Of a stretch of 64,000 nucleotides of DNA, positions 32,401-44,395 are shown one piece after another (within the stretch, counting starts at the first letter, position 1; every line of letters starts with the position of its first letter). The notes below the pieces were generated by a model. That model made no database searches and had not been told where the DNA came from. It saw only the letters and a list, made by a program, of their open reading frames with translations. The DNA is from Sanghuangporus weigelae (Eukaryota > Basidiomycota > Agaricomycetes > Hymenochaetales > Hymenochaetaceae): the NCBI GenBank assembly GCA_033182465.1, contig CP137319.1, positions 1,364,001 to 1,428,000 on the forward strand. Reading direction: 5' to 3'. The position numbers and the translations under genes are program-made.

Positions 32401-35400
32401 TCTTAGTCCTGGTCGGCGAGAGGGACCTCTATCTTTGGGCGACGCCAGGAAGACGGCGAATGAACTAGACTACCTTTTGGAGATTTACCTTCCGGTTGAG
32501 ACTGCACTATCGTATCAGAGTTATTTGGTGAGCTTGCTTGTCAAGCTCGGTGCGCAAGTATCCGTTCCCATTAAAGGTTACTTTGAGAGCGGAAGACACA
32601 CATCGGAGAGTCGCGTAAGCGTCCGAGACTGCATTGAGAGGAAAATAGTGAAGATGGAGAGCGACATCGCCGAGCTCGAAAAGGAACTTAATCCTCGCCC
32701 TCTTTCCAATACGGATGAGTCGGGCGACGCGAAGACGTTTGCTGAAGCGCGGGAAGCTATCAAGGCCAGTGTGGAGCGTCTTACGAAGGAAAACATTGAA
32801 AAATCGGGAGCTGCCACTTATTGGAAAGTCAAGAAGCGGGATGACGAGAAGAAGCTTTCAGATCTTCGACGAGCGTTGGAATATTTCAGGGAAATGAAGG
32901 ATATTCTCGAGAGCGAAGGTGCGAAGACGTACAGTCAGATATTTGCGGACTTCCCAGATGCGCCGAGGGTGACAGAGCCCTCGAAATCGACCTCCAAAGA
33001 CGAAGAAAAGCGGCCGAGTCGCACGCAATATCAATATATTAGCAAGTTTTACTGGCTCAAAGAGACTGTCGTTCCTCAGCTCCTGGACCAATATGATACT
33101 CTGTACGAGGTATGTTGGACCGGAGATAATGCACGCATACAGGAGCTATGCCTTCCACGCAGGAGCAATAAATCTGACAAACCGCCTCTGCGGATTACGG
33201 TCACGACTGAAGAAGAACGACCTAAAGATGGTTATACACCACTTTCAGTGGCAATCATTGCCCGCAAGTGGGACACCGCCCGGGTTATTCTTTCAATCGC
33301 CGAAGCACAGTATAAGCCAAAAGACGAAATCACTAATAAACAATTTAACATCGGTGATATCGTGGTCGGTGAGGTGTTTTCTATGGGATGATGTAGCCTG
33401 TTACTGACTATTGGCCGCCGTGTAGACGTGGACGAAGACTCAGATTATCATTCGACTATCTGTGGTTCCGACGAGGACTATCATGATGAAGGCGATGCTC
33501 CAGGGGGAGCGGTCACTGACCTCGCTGCTCGTGATTCAGCGGTACAGTGTGACATCTCACCTAAGTTCTTTATCGAGCAGTCAGTCCGCGCTCGCGCTGA
33601 TCGAGAAGGCCGAAAACTCATCCAGTCTGGTTCGGTTGCTTATCAAGCTTGCTGCGAAGATGATTTGGAGGCGTTTGTCAACATCTGCGATATGATGCAG
33701 CAGCTTCCTGAGCCTCGAGAACCTGATATGGGATTTTTGCTGGGCGCGATAGCTAGTGATTCGCCGGAGATTGTGGATGAGATAATCAGACGCAGCGGAA
33801 TTGGCATAGATTTGACGCAACTTGTCGTTTCTGAGAATAGCGCGCAGCCTACTTCCAATACCAGCAAGTTTTACCTCGGACTGACCGTACATGGCAAGAA
33901 ACGCAAGGATCTTGCTCGGTACATCGAGGGTGACCATTCTAGTAAAACAGATCATGACCGCATCCCACTGCTTTGGTCTGCGATAGAATCGAACTCGAAG
34001 AAGGTGATTGACTATCTTGCAGGATCTGGACCTCTGGCGGCGTATCAGTACTATGCGAAGACGAAAACAACTGAACGCGCTGAAGCATTGCGTCTCTTCC
34101 AGGACCTTGACAAACACCTACCTAAACTCCTTGGGGTTGTCGGCAATAGGCATGGAGAGAACGCGCTTACTGCAGTGATCCTAAGTGCTCCGCAGGACGA
34201 AAAGCTTCCTTTAGCGAAGAAGATCTTGTCCTTATTCCCGGCTCAGAAGTATTTGCAATCCACGTGAGTACTTCCATGGCTTTAGCTTCAAGCGAAATGC
34301 TAAGAATCATATCACGAATCAAGGATTGCTTTTACTGGATGGGCATCGACGCATATCGCTGCGTCAGAAGACCTTAAACCAGCTTTCTTCGATTTCCTGT
34401 TCTCGAATGGTCTTTCTCCAGAATTGACCGACAATAAAGGGTATGTTCATCATGTGGTCTCGCTGTACTCTGCAGGTTTACTAAAAACATTATCAGCATG
34501 AATATTTACCACTTTGCGTGCCGCTTCGGACACGTAGAACTCTTGAAATACTTCCTTGAGAAGTTCTCCAGAGACGTCAATTCTGATTTGCTCAGACAAG
34601 TGACCAGAGAAACGGAAGAGACGGTAAGCAGCTTCTCTTTCCTAAAGTCATTGCAGTCACGAACTCTTCCGTTCTTCAGCCATTAATGACTGCGGTGCTG
34701 AACGGACAGCACAAAGCAGTCGAGGTGCTTCTACAATCCGGATTTGCAGTAGTAAAGGAGTGTCTTACCGTCCGGGACGCAAAAGGCTCCATGCCTCTGC
34801 ATGCTGCGGTGCACAACGGATTCTCGAAGATTTTGACATTACTTGTTGAGGCGGTACCTGACTCGGAATCACTTTACTCTGAGAATGGCGTAGGAGAAAC
34901 TGTTCTGGAGACAGCTTGGGCCAAGTTCTTGATTGATGGTACCCGGAACAATTATCCAGGACGCGACCTTCTTGGCCACAGAAACATAAGGACGCTAAAC
35001 TCCTTGAGTTTTTTGACGGCGCCGGTACGAGAAGATGGTCATGATCTGGGCGCAGAACTCGAGCTGCTCAAGAGCGTACACGCTAATCTGCTTCGAGACG
35101 GCAAATTAGCTGCAAATGTTACGCTCAAAGAAGCATTGGACGCATTCATCCGGTACCTCTCTGAGAAAATACGTTCTGAAGCCGAATCGCCCGAGATTCC
35201 CACAAAAGAGGAGACCATAGACAAATACGATCCTCGAAAGACATTTAAGGTGGTTTCGGCGGCTGTATCAGCAATAATCCCAGTGCGGAGACAGTTGGTG
35301 CATCTTACCGACGTCCAGCGATCCGTTCGTGCCTCCCTTGAAAAGGCTGCAAAGAAGCCCGAGCCCAAAGTTGAGAACGACTACTATCGCAGACGCAAAT

Positions 35401-35543
35401 TCTTGAAGGGCGATGAGATTCCCGACGAAGCTGAAGCTGAAGCACGGGAGAAGCACGAAATGTGGCAAGGAATTCTTGGCCGGAGTTTGAGACTGCGTAA
35501 CCTTGCCTTGGGCGATTTGTCCTCACGTTATGGTTACTATTAG
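29484..35543 (+). CDS. Large nucleotidyltransferase-like / ankyrin-repeat protein
   Basis: Twelve exons (29484-30059, 30117-30213, 30266-30305, 30358-30592, 30652-30961, 31018-31189, 31242-32354, 32407-33368, 33426-34263, 34324-34440, 34497-34623, 34680-35543) give 1816 residues in agreeing phase. The N-terminal part has AAGGSVLG (about 144-151), TSDIDLFLWG (about 178-187) and, after YRSVQIVLRLYQSPAEI, GFDVDAACVAYDG (about 248-260). This order matches the hG[GS]...DhD...D signature of the polymerase-β-like nucleotidyltransferase fold. A basic stretch (RRMRRKRKGD) follows. From about residue 500 there are ankyrin repeats (HVGRTALQVAALCSAADICMDLIDAG, DGRTALHVAAQM, FTPLDYAVVSGS, MTAVLNGQHKAVEVLLQSG, GSMPLHAAVHNG), broken by long acidic/Lys-rich inserts. 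No membrane segment. Activity and partner are unknown; catalysis is only suggested by retained acidic residues. Confidence 0.85.
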
Positions 35544-36132
35544 TCACTCTAATCGAATGAATCGTAGTAAGAACTGTAGACTGCCAAACCAATCCATAAT
35601 TGATCCCTCTTTTTGTTTTGAATCTCGATTTCACTTTTGTGACAAATTCTAACGTAAACTCATTGCAATATGAATTTTGTCATCACTGCTAAATAGATTG
35701 TAATACAGGGTTGGCACATGCAGGTATACGGAAAGAGCACGAAGGAATGAGATGCATGTCGAGCCGAGACTAAATTGAGTGCTGAGGCAGGAAGTAATAA
35801 AGACGGACGTGACTATATCACACAGAAAAACAAGGGACAGAGACCAATCCATAAGGAAAGTATAGAAAGGAAGGAAGGAAAATAATGCAGGTCAAAAGGA
35901 TGATTGAGAGAGAAACGATGAACAGACTACGTAGCATATAATGATACAGCACAAGCAAGCAACCCAACATTAAGAGAGAGAGAGAGAGGAAAGGATCAAC
36001 AATGAGCGTATTAACAAAGCGAAAGCGAAGAGGAAACGTGGACTGAATGGATGATTTGGCCACCAAGTGGCATCGAAGCTGAGAATGAATTATTGAAGAA
36101 TTTGAAGACCAAGGAAGCTGCACACGAAGTCG
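35544..36132. other. Convergent 3' intergenic region with a GA run
   Basis: Between two convergent genes. A short (GA)n run lies at about 35973-35988. No gene seen. Confidence 0.55.
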
Positions 36133-38672
36133 TTATACTACAGTCGTTCGTTGATGTGAGTGAGATGGAGGTGGAAATGCTGAAGACATTGGCGACACTG
36201 TGTTGCCAGTGCCAGCGCTGTTCGTGTGACCATCAGAGCCGGCATATCGAAAGTCCGAGTCAAGCGCAACTTGAGTAGATAGTGAACCATTCGTCGGAGC
36301 TGATGTCGAGGGAGTGGAGGGGACCTGCCCAACGCTAGCCACTTTCCCAATGAACCACGACTGCACGATGATAGTTAGAACCGAGATGCAAGCAAAGAAG
36401 ACCGAGACTAACCGGAACCCAGCCTCTATCTCCTCCATCCTCTTTGACAGCCTAGGTAGAATGATCAGCCAAGCGCAGCGCACCAGAAGTATGCAGACAG
36501 AACTTACATATGACCAGTGATTGTACCGTTTGAAGACTCGAAGTAGATCATCTTTCTGCAAGTCCAGTTCCTCTTCGCCTTTCTTTCTATAGTCCATAAG
36601 CGCGACTCCTGGGAAGCTTGTTGAAAGAATGCTGAGCGGTAAAATGGGTGTCTTAGATGCAGGAGATGAAGGAGGTGAGCCATTTGCAGAAGCCCGCGCA
36701 GCATTAGCTTCTGCAATGGCGGAAGCGACGGGAACATTCGTCTCCAAAAGACAACCTGCAGGTACCCATCCCTGCTTGCTTGTATCAGGATCGAGAATCC
36801 CATTTCCTGTTGCGTCGCGTTGAACAACCCACCACCCTCGAGCCCGTGAGAGTATGATGAATGTATCTCCACTGAATATGATGGTTAATATATGCATAGG
36901 GCATGCGGAAGAATAGAAGCACTCACACTACGACATCAAACTCATCTTCTTGCTCCGCCATGTACGGATAGATAGCGACAGCATACGATATACCCTGAAT
37001 TGTCTCCTGGCGTGCCATGCTTGTCGACGGTTCCGTGTTTTCATTTTCATTTCCGCCTTGCCCGGCTCCGGAGGAAGATGCACCACCCACTCGGTACTTG
37101 CTCGAATCAGCACCAAATTCGTCCAGCTTATCCTTCTGCTCCGTTGCCGGTGACATGAGTTCTGGCCATGAGGACTGTCCATTCACTGCAGGATTAGGAG
37201 GCGTATTCGTATTGAGTTTAGTCGGCCGTGACATGGACCGGGTGTGGGAATGTCCCTGCGAGGGTCGTGTGCTCGCTGACACGGATTCCGAGGCCTTTCT
37301 TGCAGCGTGCTTTTGTTGAGCAACGACGATTGGTGAACGTATGTCCTTTATGTGCTTGAGCATGAAAACTGGATTTTTCTTTGCGTCTTTAAGCTTCTGG
37401 AAAAGAAGCAGTGGCTTTTCATCATAACTTAAGCAGCGCTCTGCGCAGAAGCGTCAGCCACCAGGAATTCTGTTGATCAGAGCACGTACCGGTTTGACCG
37501 TAACAGATAAACATCGCGTAATTTTGCCAGTCGTCATTGTTTATCTTGTATTTCTTGAGAGCTGCCGGAAGCACTTTCCAAGCCGGATCATCTAGGCTCA
37601 CTTTGAAGCTCTTCAGGTTGTCAGAGGAGGTACTAATATTCGTGGGAGGATTACTAGTGGGCGGGTCTGGGCGCGCAGTTAGTTGTCTACTTGTCTGATT
37701 CGCCAACACTACGCCCGTGTCTGGAGATGTGGATGGCGCGCCGTAGGTTCCTTGGCGAGAAGGAGTAGCGCGGTCTTGGCTCGGATGATAAGGAGGGTTA
37801 GAGCGTCCGTTTGACATGTCATAGTCGGACCTTTGAGGTGAAGGATGCGGTGAATCGGAGTGTGCAGTGCTTGACTCCTGTTTCGTCGGTGACCGGGCGC
37901 TCCTGAACTGAGCCCATTTGAAGGATGGTTGCTTCCGCACGGCTCGATCATCACTCTGCTGAAAACAGTGTTAGCATTCCGTACCGGATATACAGTCACC
38001 CCAAATGACGACGACAGAGACAATTTCACACGACGACTCACCACACCCGAACGACCTTGACCCGATATTCGCAAGAGCTCTTCCATACATTGGTTCAAAT
38101 GCTCATTCAACAGCCTATTCTCTTCTTCCACAGCACGCAATCGATCTCCTGTGAGTCCGCGTCGGATGAAAGAATGTGAACACACTGAGTTGAGATACCC
38201 GAGGGACGATAGCCATGACGCACCTTGCTCCTTCACAGCATCATGCAACCGGTTAAGAGTGAGAGGCTCTTGCAGGTCGTCCTGCTCAGCTAACGAAACA
38301 GTTTATTATCTGAGATAGCTTGTGTGACCTTTGAAACTCACAAGCTGGTACATATTGCCCCGGCTCTATCTCGATGCCTTGAGCAACTTTGAGTTGATAA
38401 ATGGCTTTGAGAATCGCCAGCCGCTGTCCAAGGGTTGCTATTCCAATCTCTTTCAGAGTCTCCCCGTCAAGTTGCGACAGAATATCGCCCGCAATGTGGT
38501 GCTCTGAACATCACGGTGGGTCAGTCGGTGCTACTCAGACGGGATTAGAACGAATCGCCTGCGACGCACCGCGTATCTGCGACTCGTACTGCGGAAAACC
38601 GAGCTTGGAGAGCCATAGATGAACATCGTGCTCGTCCCACTCGAGCATGTTGCCCCGCATATCGAAGGCCAT
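36133..38672 (-). CDS. Ste50/Ubc2-type MAP kinase pathway adaptor (SAM-RA-SH3-SH3)
   Basis: Scaffold linking Ras-family GTPases and a MAPKKK in mating/filamentation signalling. Nine exons: 38672-38570, 38503-38342, 38289-38224, 38148-38042, 37958-37490, 37440-36927, 36871-36508, 36451-36413, 36360-36133, giving 683 residues. Domains are, in order: SAM (WDEHDVHLWLSKLGFPQYESQI, HHIAGDILSQLDGETLKEIGI; about 10-75), coiled coil (DRLRAVEEENRLLNEHLNQC), disordered Ser/Pro region, Ras-association (LKSFKVSLDDPAWKVLPAAL...LLLFQKLKDAKKNPVFMLK; about 230-330), first SH3 (AVAIYPYMAEQEDEFDVV...GWVPAGCL) and second SH3 (GVALMDYRKKGEEELDLQKDD...GWVPSWFIGKV). Two C-terminal SH3 domains are the basidiomycete Ubc2 form; ascomycete Ste50 lacks them. 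A 39-nt exon completes the second SH3. Confidence 0.92.
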
Positions 38673-38984
38673 GGTAGTAGAAAGAAGAGCACGCAACGGA
38701 GCGTGCGTAGTTGAGTTAGAACTACAAACTTGGAAGCGGAGCAACGAATATTCAATTTACTGAGAATTGTCGAACACGGCAATAGCCGTTACTTGCGTCC
38801 TCTGAGTACACAGTACAGTTGCTACAAAACCTCCGTTCATATTCACATCAGAACATCATCATGCGGTTTAGAATCGATAGAAAACAACGAGAAGTGATAC
38901 GCTACAATAGAATGAATGTATTTCCATCAAAAACAATGCCTTTAAAAATGAAGCAAGGGAATAAGTAAACATTGCGAAGACCAA
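38673..38984. other. Intergenic region between two minus-strand genes
   Basis: 3' UTR of the proline-rich gene and promoter of the Ste50/Ubc2 gene. Nothing else seen. Confidence 0.5.
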
Positions 38985-41900
38985 TTATAATCCTTCAAAA
39001 AACGATAAATCCTGTGCTGATAAGCCACTCTTCGTTGAGCCAGCCGACGAGGTCGGTAAAGGAAGGTTCGTTTGCGGTTTTATAGCATGGGATAATGTAG
39101 GTTGAGTATAATCACCGAAGTCCAGCAGAGAAGCCTCAGTAGTTGAGCTCTGCTTTGAGCTCGAACTCGGTGGAGGCATTAAAGGCGGAGGACTAACCGC
39201 CTTCGAGGGTGTCGCCGTGGGGGGCATGATCCCCACTATTGGCTTCAAAGGAATGGAAGGCACCGGCACGACCGGAGCTCGCGGGACACCGTCACCTCGT
39301 TCCAGAAGCGACGGCCCGGAAGTCGATGTCCTTGAGTTCGCACCACTAGAAGGCGGCGGAGGCAATGGATTAGGAATAGGGGATGGCGGCGCTGGCCAAC
39401 GACCTGGACGTGCTGCGGCGCGCTCAAGTAGTCTAGCCGTTGCATCGTGATCAGCCGCAGAAGGCTTTCGGGCATGTAGTGTGTTGAGGTTTGCAGGTGT
39501 TTGTTTCTTTGGAAGCGGGGGTGGCACTGTTATAGGTCCAATAGAAGGAGAGGTCGGTGAGCGCAAAGCTTGACTGTTCGGGGAAGAATGAGATACAAAG
39601 CTCCCAAAATCACCAGATAGATCGTCCTGAGGAGCTCCATCAACCGATGATACGCCATTCCCTGGTGTATCGAAGCTCATATCGAATGCCGACGGAGCTT
39701 TGAGTTGGCTCGAGGTCATGTGCGGCATAGGCACAGACGAAAAGTCGTGGCTTTGGAAATCTGAGAACTCTTCATTATCTACAAGTAAATTTGAAGAAGC
39801 CGGTACATAATCGCGGTTCGGGGATTTCTCAATCGGCAGGGGCGGAATAGGTGATAATGGAAAGAAAATTGACGCCGAGCGATTTTGTGTACTCATTTTG
39901 CTCGCAGGAGTCACCAAAGAGGCGCTTCCAGCGCTAGTCACACCAGAACTCGCGGGAGAAAAGCTGCTCAATGGAGATGGCACCGGAGGGGGACTAGCGA
40001 GTCTGGAAATAGGTGACACAGATGAAGATCGGATTGAAGTCGAAGTCGAAGTCCTCGAATGGACAATTCGTACAGCACCGCCAGAAAGAGGAGATGGCGT
40101 CGGCGGCTTTGGTATCGATGCGACAGATGTAGGTGATAGTGGAGGTGGAAGCGGGGGCGGTAGAAAACTCCCCGATGTTCCACTACTCATTGGAAGTGGA
40201 GCTGGTCGACTATTAGAGGAAGGCGGGGTATTGATTTTCATGAGATCGTTCAGCGGGTCGCTGAAATTCATGTTGGATGGTGACAGAGGTGGGAGGACAA
40301 GTGGTTGAAAGTGCGGTTGAGGATGCGGAGTAGTTGATCGACTTGGAGATGTCGGTCGAGGCGGAGGAGGTAAAGGAGGAGGTGCCAATGGTGGAGGAAG
40401 CTTCGTCAACTGCACTGGCGAGGACACCAAAGTGGTGAGGGATCGCAACTGTTGATCTTCGTCCGTATCATCGGAGTGGCTCGGCACTATGTCCGACAAA
40501 AACTCAAGATCATCAGTCGACAAAGCGATAGAGCTTCGCGGACTGGATGAGCTCGAGCGTGTGTCACTTCGAGACCTCGAGAATCTGGTCAGGAACCTGG
40601 ACACAGCAGACGGTGTGGGCTGAGATGCAGGTTCAGAGGCAGATCCTTGTGCTTGATTGGTGGAAGGAGCCGTAGGGGAAGGCGAAGGTGTGGCCTTAAT
40701 AGAAAACGACTCAGTAGTCGGTGAAGAAAGCGTCGCAGGGATAGAGGAAGACAGACTCGTCATTGATGATGACTGCTGCATTTTGCTCGACAAAGAATTC
40801 GCATCACTGCTGTTCCTTTTGCGACTTGATACGGAAGTAGTATCAGAAAAGACTTCCCGTGAAAGTGACGACCTTTTCGAGTCTGTACCGCCTATTGTCG
40901 GAGCAGGCGAAGTTGTGGATGATGCTCTTTTACTGAAAAAAGAGAAAAGCCCAGTCGATCTCTTTTCCACCGTCGCAGTCTTTGATTCCCCCTTTTGCTC
41001 TGTTTCAACCGCTTTCCATCCCGCAGGAATATCATCCTTGATTACTTCAGTCTTGCTTTTCACGGACAGTTCCCATGCCGTGAGGCTTTTGGCCGTAAAG
41101 AGATGCGACATGGGACTGTTGCGTACAACCGAAAAGTTCTTCGATAATTTGATGCTTTTAGCCATGGCTCTTGCAGAGTGTGATCCCGAAAATTTGATAG
41201 GTGGCTGGCTCGCAGTACCCGGAAGAGCTCTTTGCATCAGCTCCTCCCTGACGCATAGGGCTGGTTAATGCGAAAAGAGCAAGTCATAATAAATGCAAAT
41301 ACTCACAGGCCGATCACGTTGCCCATACCGTCTCTCCAATTTCCCAGACTTTGATCAAACTGAGGTTTATCTTTTTCTGGCCAAAGATCCTCAGACAGTC
41401 CATTAAGATGGTCTATTATAGAGGCGAGTAATTCAGGAGGCTGATCAGTCGAATTAGTTGAACGGTAAATTCAATCGTAAATTGCGCTTGCTTACTACGG
41501 AGCGGTCCCTCATCGCCTTCTGCTCACGAGCCATAGCCCATTCGTCCTCTTCTTCTTCTTCCACGTCATAATTGTTTGCCAAGTTCGGCGTCCTCCAAGC
41601 CGAACCCCATGCTTCTGCCTCGCTATTTTCATCGTCAAAAACAGCAACGGGTGATGCCCATGTAATCTTGCCTTCGTCAAACGAGTTCGACACGGATGTA
41701 TCTCCGCTCTCGAACGAGTCAAGTGTATTCGAAGCCTCAGGAGCTTCAAATGAAGATAAAACAATTGGCGGAGGTGAGACTGACTGTTCGACGGTCGTGG
41801 TTATGTCCGAGGTTACTTCATTGGTCAACGTTCCAATAGGACCTGGTGTTGAACTTCGTGAAATCCCTTCTGTGCCTTCTATGGCATCCTCGGAAGTAAC

Positions 41901-42254
41901 AACGGCCCCTGTCTCGCCGGTCGGCAGCTTGTAGTCATATGGATGTTCGTCAACGTCAATCTGCGAGTCTAGCTTGGGATTGAGGCCTGAACTCGACCCC
42001 CAACCACTTGTTTCTAAGGCCACGCCATCGACAGCAGATGCGCTCGACCAAAGGGACGATTGACCTGAAGGCTCCGTCCAATTCAGTTCTCCTGTGCTCC
42101 AGGAAGGTATTCCAACGTCAGCTTCCTCATGCTTGCTCTTTTCGTCAGACGGAAGAGACCACGTAGGTACATCGTTAGCTCTAGACTTTGTGGGCAGACT
42201 ATGAGTAACATCCTCTTCGGGTTGCGCCCATGCGTTGCCCCAAACATCATCCAT
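38985..42254 (-). CDS. Large proline/serine-rich protein with DFGxF-type motifs, possible clathrin-adaptor accessory protein
   Basis: Three exons (42254-41496, 41440-41307, 41247-38985) give 1051 residues. It begins MDDVWGNAWAQPEED and has several W-rich acidic motifs (IPSWSTGELNW, ETSGWGSSSG, EAWGSAWRTP), then a helical conserved-looking block PPELLASIIDHLNGLSEDLWP and WRDGMGNVIG at exon 2. The long remainder is Pro/Ser-rich with acidic aromatic motifs (EFSDFQ, SGDFGSF, LDFGDY, LSFFEGL at the very end). DFxxF-like motifs bind AP-1/GGA ear domains, and Laa2/aftiphilin-type proteins look like this; that link is inference only. In exon 3 the acceptor was picked for phase among two nearby AGs. 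No known enzymatic domain. Confidence 0.75.
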
Positions 42255-42674
42255 TCTAGCAGTTGAGGAAGTAGAACATGGAGACTCGGTGTTATGTGTG
42301 AAGAGATAGTCAACTTGTAACAAGTAACCTAGGCGAAAGCACATACCAAATCTGGAAAGAATGATCGACGTCTTTGATGATGATGATGATGATCTTCTGC
42401 TTCTTGACACATCTGCAGACACGCATTTCGTGCGCATTATGTCATGAGCAAGGACTAATACAGCAAAGAAGAGTCCCGAGTTACCGCTGCTGATCTGTAT
42501 CCGGTAGTGAGCGTTTAGACTAACGGCCCGACAAAGTCCTGCCATGTCCGCAACAACATCGTAACAATCCGCTCATATTTGGCCCCAACTGAAGAACCAG
42601 CGGTCCAACTTGTTCACCTTCCATCTCCTCCTTTGCATCACCACACGACTCGGAATCTCCGCAACTTTACTGAG
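42255..42674. promoter_or_regulatory. Divergent promoter region with a (GAT)n run
   Basis: 420 bp between the starts of the proline-rich gene (-) and the F-box-like gene (+). It contains a short GAT trinucleotide run at about 42375-42392. A plus-strand ATG at 42544 opens only a six-codon frame (MSATTS), a potential upstream ORF for the F-box-like gene. Confidence 0.45.
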
Positions 42675-44395
42675 ATGTTATCAAGACAGCAGCAGGCAGC
42701 GCCAGACACAAGATTACCCTTCAAGGGATCACTGGCATTCGATCGCAATGCACAAGAGTACATTCCGTTTCGCACAGAGACGGACGCGATGCTCGCTAGT
42801 CTCATGCTTGCCTACCGTCTTGCTTCGCCCGTTCTCGCCGTAGTTCTCGCACTTGTGCGGCATCCAAGCTTCAACCCGGCCGACATCACCCTGTCCAGGC
42901 CGGAGGACGTTTGGGCACGAGTGGCCGAGCATTCTGCGTCGAAGCGCCCGCAAAGAGTGTCAGGTTTCCCAGCTGTCTTTCCGAGCGTTGTTCTCCATGA
43001 AGTCCTTGACATCCTAGGCGAGGAAAGGAGGACCGCTCTCCATGTACAACGTGATACGGATGGCCCTCAATTGGGACCCTTTCAGTTAAGCAAGGTAATT
43101 CAAACTGCATTACTCCTCTTATTGCGGTTAACATGCTCTACTCCATAGTTGGACAGAGATCTACGGAACATGAGCCTCGTTTGCAAAGATTGGAGGCAGC
43201 CAGCGCAACGAACTCTCGGAAAGATCTTGATTCTTCAAGGTTTGTGATTTCGCAAGCTTCTTGGGACCATTCTAAGCATACTCGATAGATGCCCGAAGGA
43301 CGCACATAGTCAACGCCCTGACCTGTCCGTTGTTTGGACCTTGGACGACGGAGTCGCTCATTTTTCGTCGCAGCCTCGGGCTAGATGATTGGTCGCGCGA
43401 GGAGCTCAATAAATACGCTGCGGAAGTCTGGGACCTTATGGCAAAGCTCGTGGAGCGTACTCCGAACGTACGCTACGTTTCGTTCTGTACAGATTGGTTC
43501 GAATTGCCTTTCAATCGCCTCGCGGAGAACTTAGCAGTCAGATCACTGGAGGAGTTACGTCTTATCCAGGTTGGGGACATAACCCAGCTCTTAGGAGCCG
43601 TATGCAAGCAGATCAAGCGGATGCCGAGGCTCAGGCATTTATTCCTACAATACTCTGGTCAAGGTTCGGCGTATACAAATTTCATTCCGCAGTCCGAGCT
43701 AGATGAGGGCTCTCCGGGCCCTTCATTGGAAAAAGTGACGTTGAAGATTGGCAGTGCTAGCGCATTGTCCTTACGATACATTAACTGGCTCACACACCCG
43801 CGAGACGGGGAAAATGCGTTTCGGCTCAAGTCGCTCGTCCTGGACCTCTCAAACTGCTATTACAGTGAACATAACTGCGTCGAGGCTCTTGAGCCCTGCT
43901 TTACGTCCCTTTCTGAGTTATGCGTCACTGTATCGGGTCTCAGCGACGGCGTACTCGAACGGATATTCCGGAGCTGTCACATCTTGAAAGATCTCACGAT
44001 GGTTATTCAGCATTCGTTCGACAACAAGATGTCGTTAATGCCGGACACTGTCGAGAGGGCCTGCGTCATTTTCTCGTTCGAGCAACCGAATTGGGCTCTT
44101 TGGAATGAGCGAATGGAGAGGACTTTGACCCAACACTGTCCTCCGCGATTACGGTATTTAAGGATACATATGATCGCTTATTCTGAAGTCGATTTACCAT
44201 TGGATCCGTACGCAAGTTCACGCGCAATAGCGAAACAGAAAGGCATCGACGTTGAAATCACCTGGAGTTCTATACGCAATTCTGGGTGCGTTTGTTTAAA
44301 TTCAATTTTCATTTCTCCGAGACACCGTTCTGATTACACTTGACAGATGCACATCTCGTTCGTGTCTCACGTTTCCCATGCCATGCATCTGTTGA
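42675..44395 (+). CDS. F-box-like protein
   Basis: Exons 42675-43094, 43149-43239, 43289-44285 and probably 44347-44395 give 518 residues. If the last intron (GTGCGT donor, CTTGACAG acceptor) is retained, the frame ends at 44343 instead. An F-box-like region is visible around residues 108-170: FPSVVLHEVLDILGEERR, and after the first intron LDRDLRNMSLVCKDWRQPAQRTLGKIL. The C-terminal half has loosely spaced Leu-rich segments (LAVRSLEELRLIQVGDI, MPRLRHLFLQYSG, RLKSLVLDLSNCYY, SLSELCVTVSGLSD) as in F-box/LRR proteins. It probably serves as an SCF receptor with unknown target. The start ATG was chosen as the first in the coding frame. Confidence 0.78.

Noticed and set aside
40657-41268. Plus-strand open frame of 203 codons
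   Set aside because: Lies wholly opposite exon 3 of the proline-rich gene and has no recognisable content.
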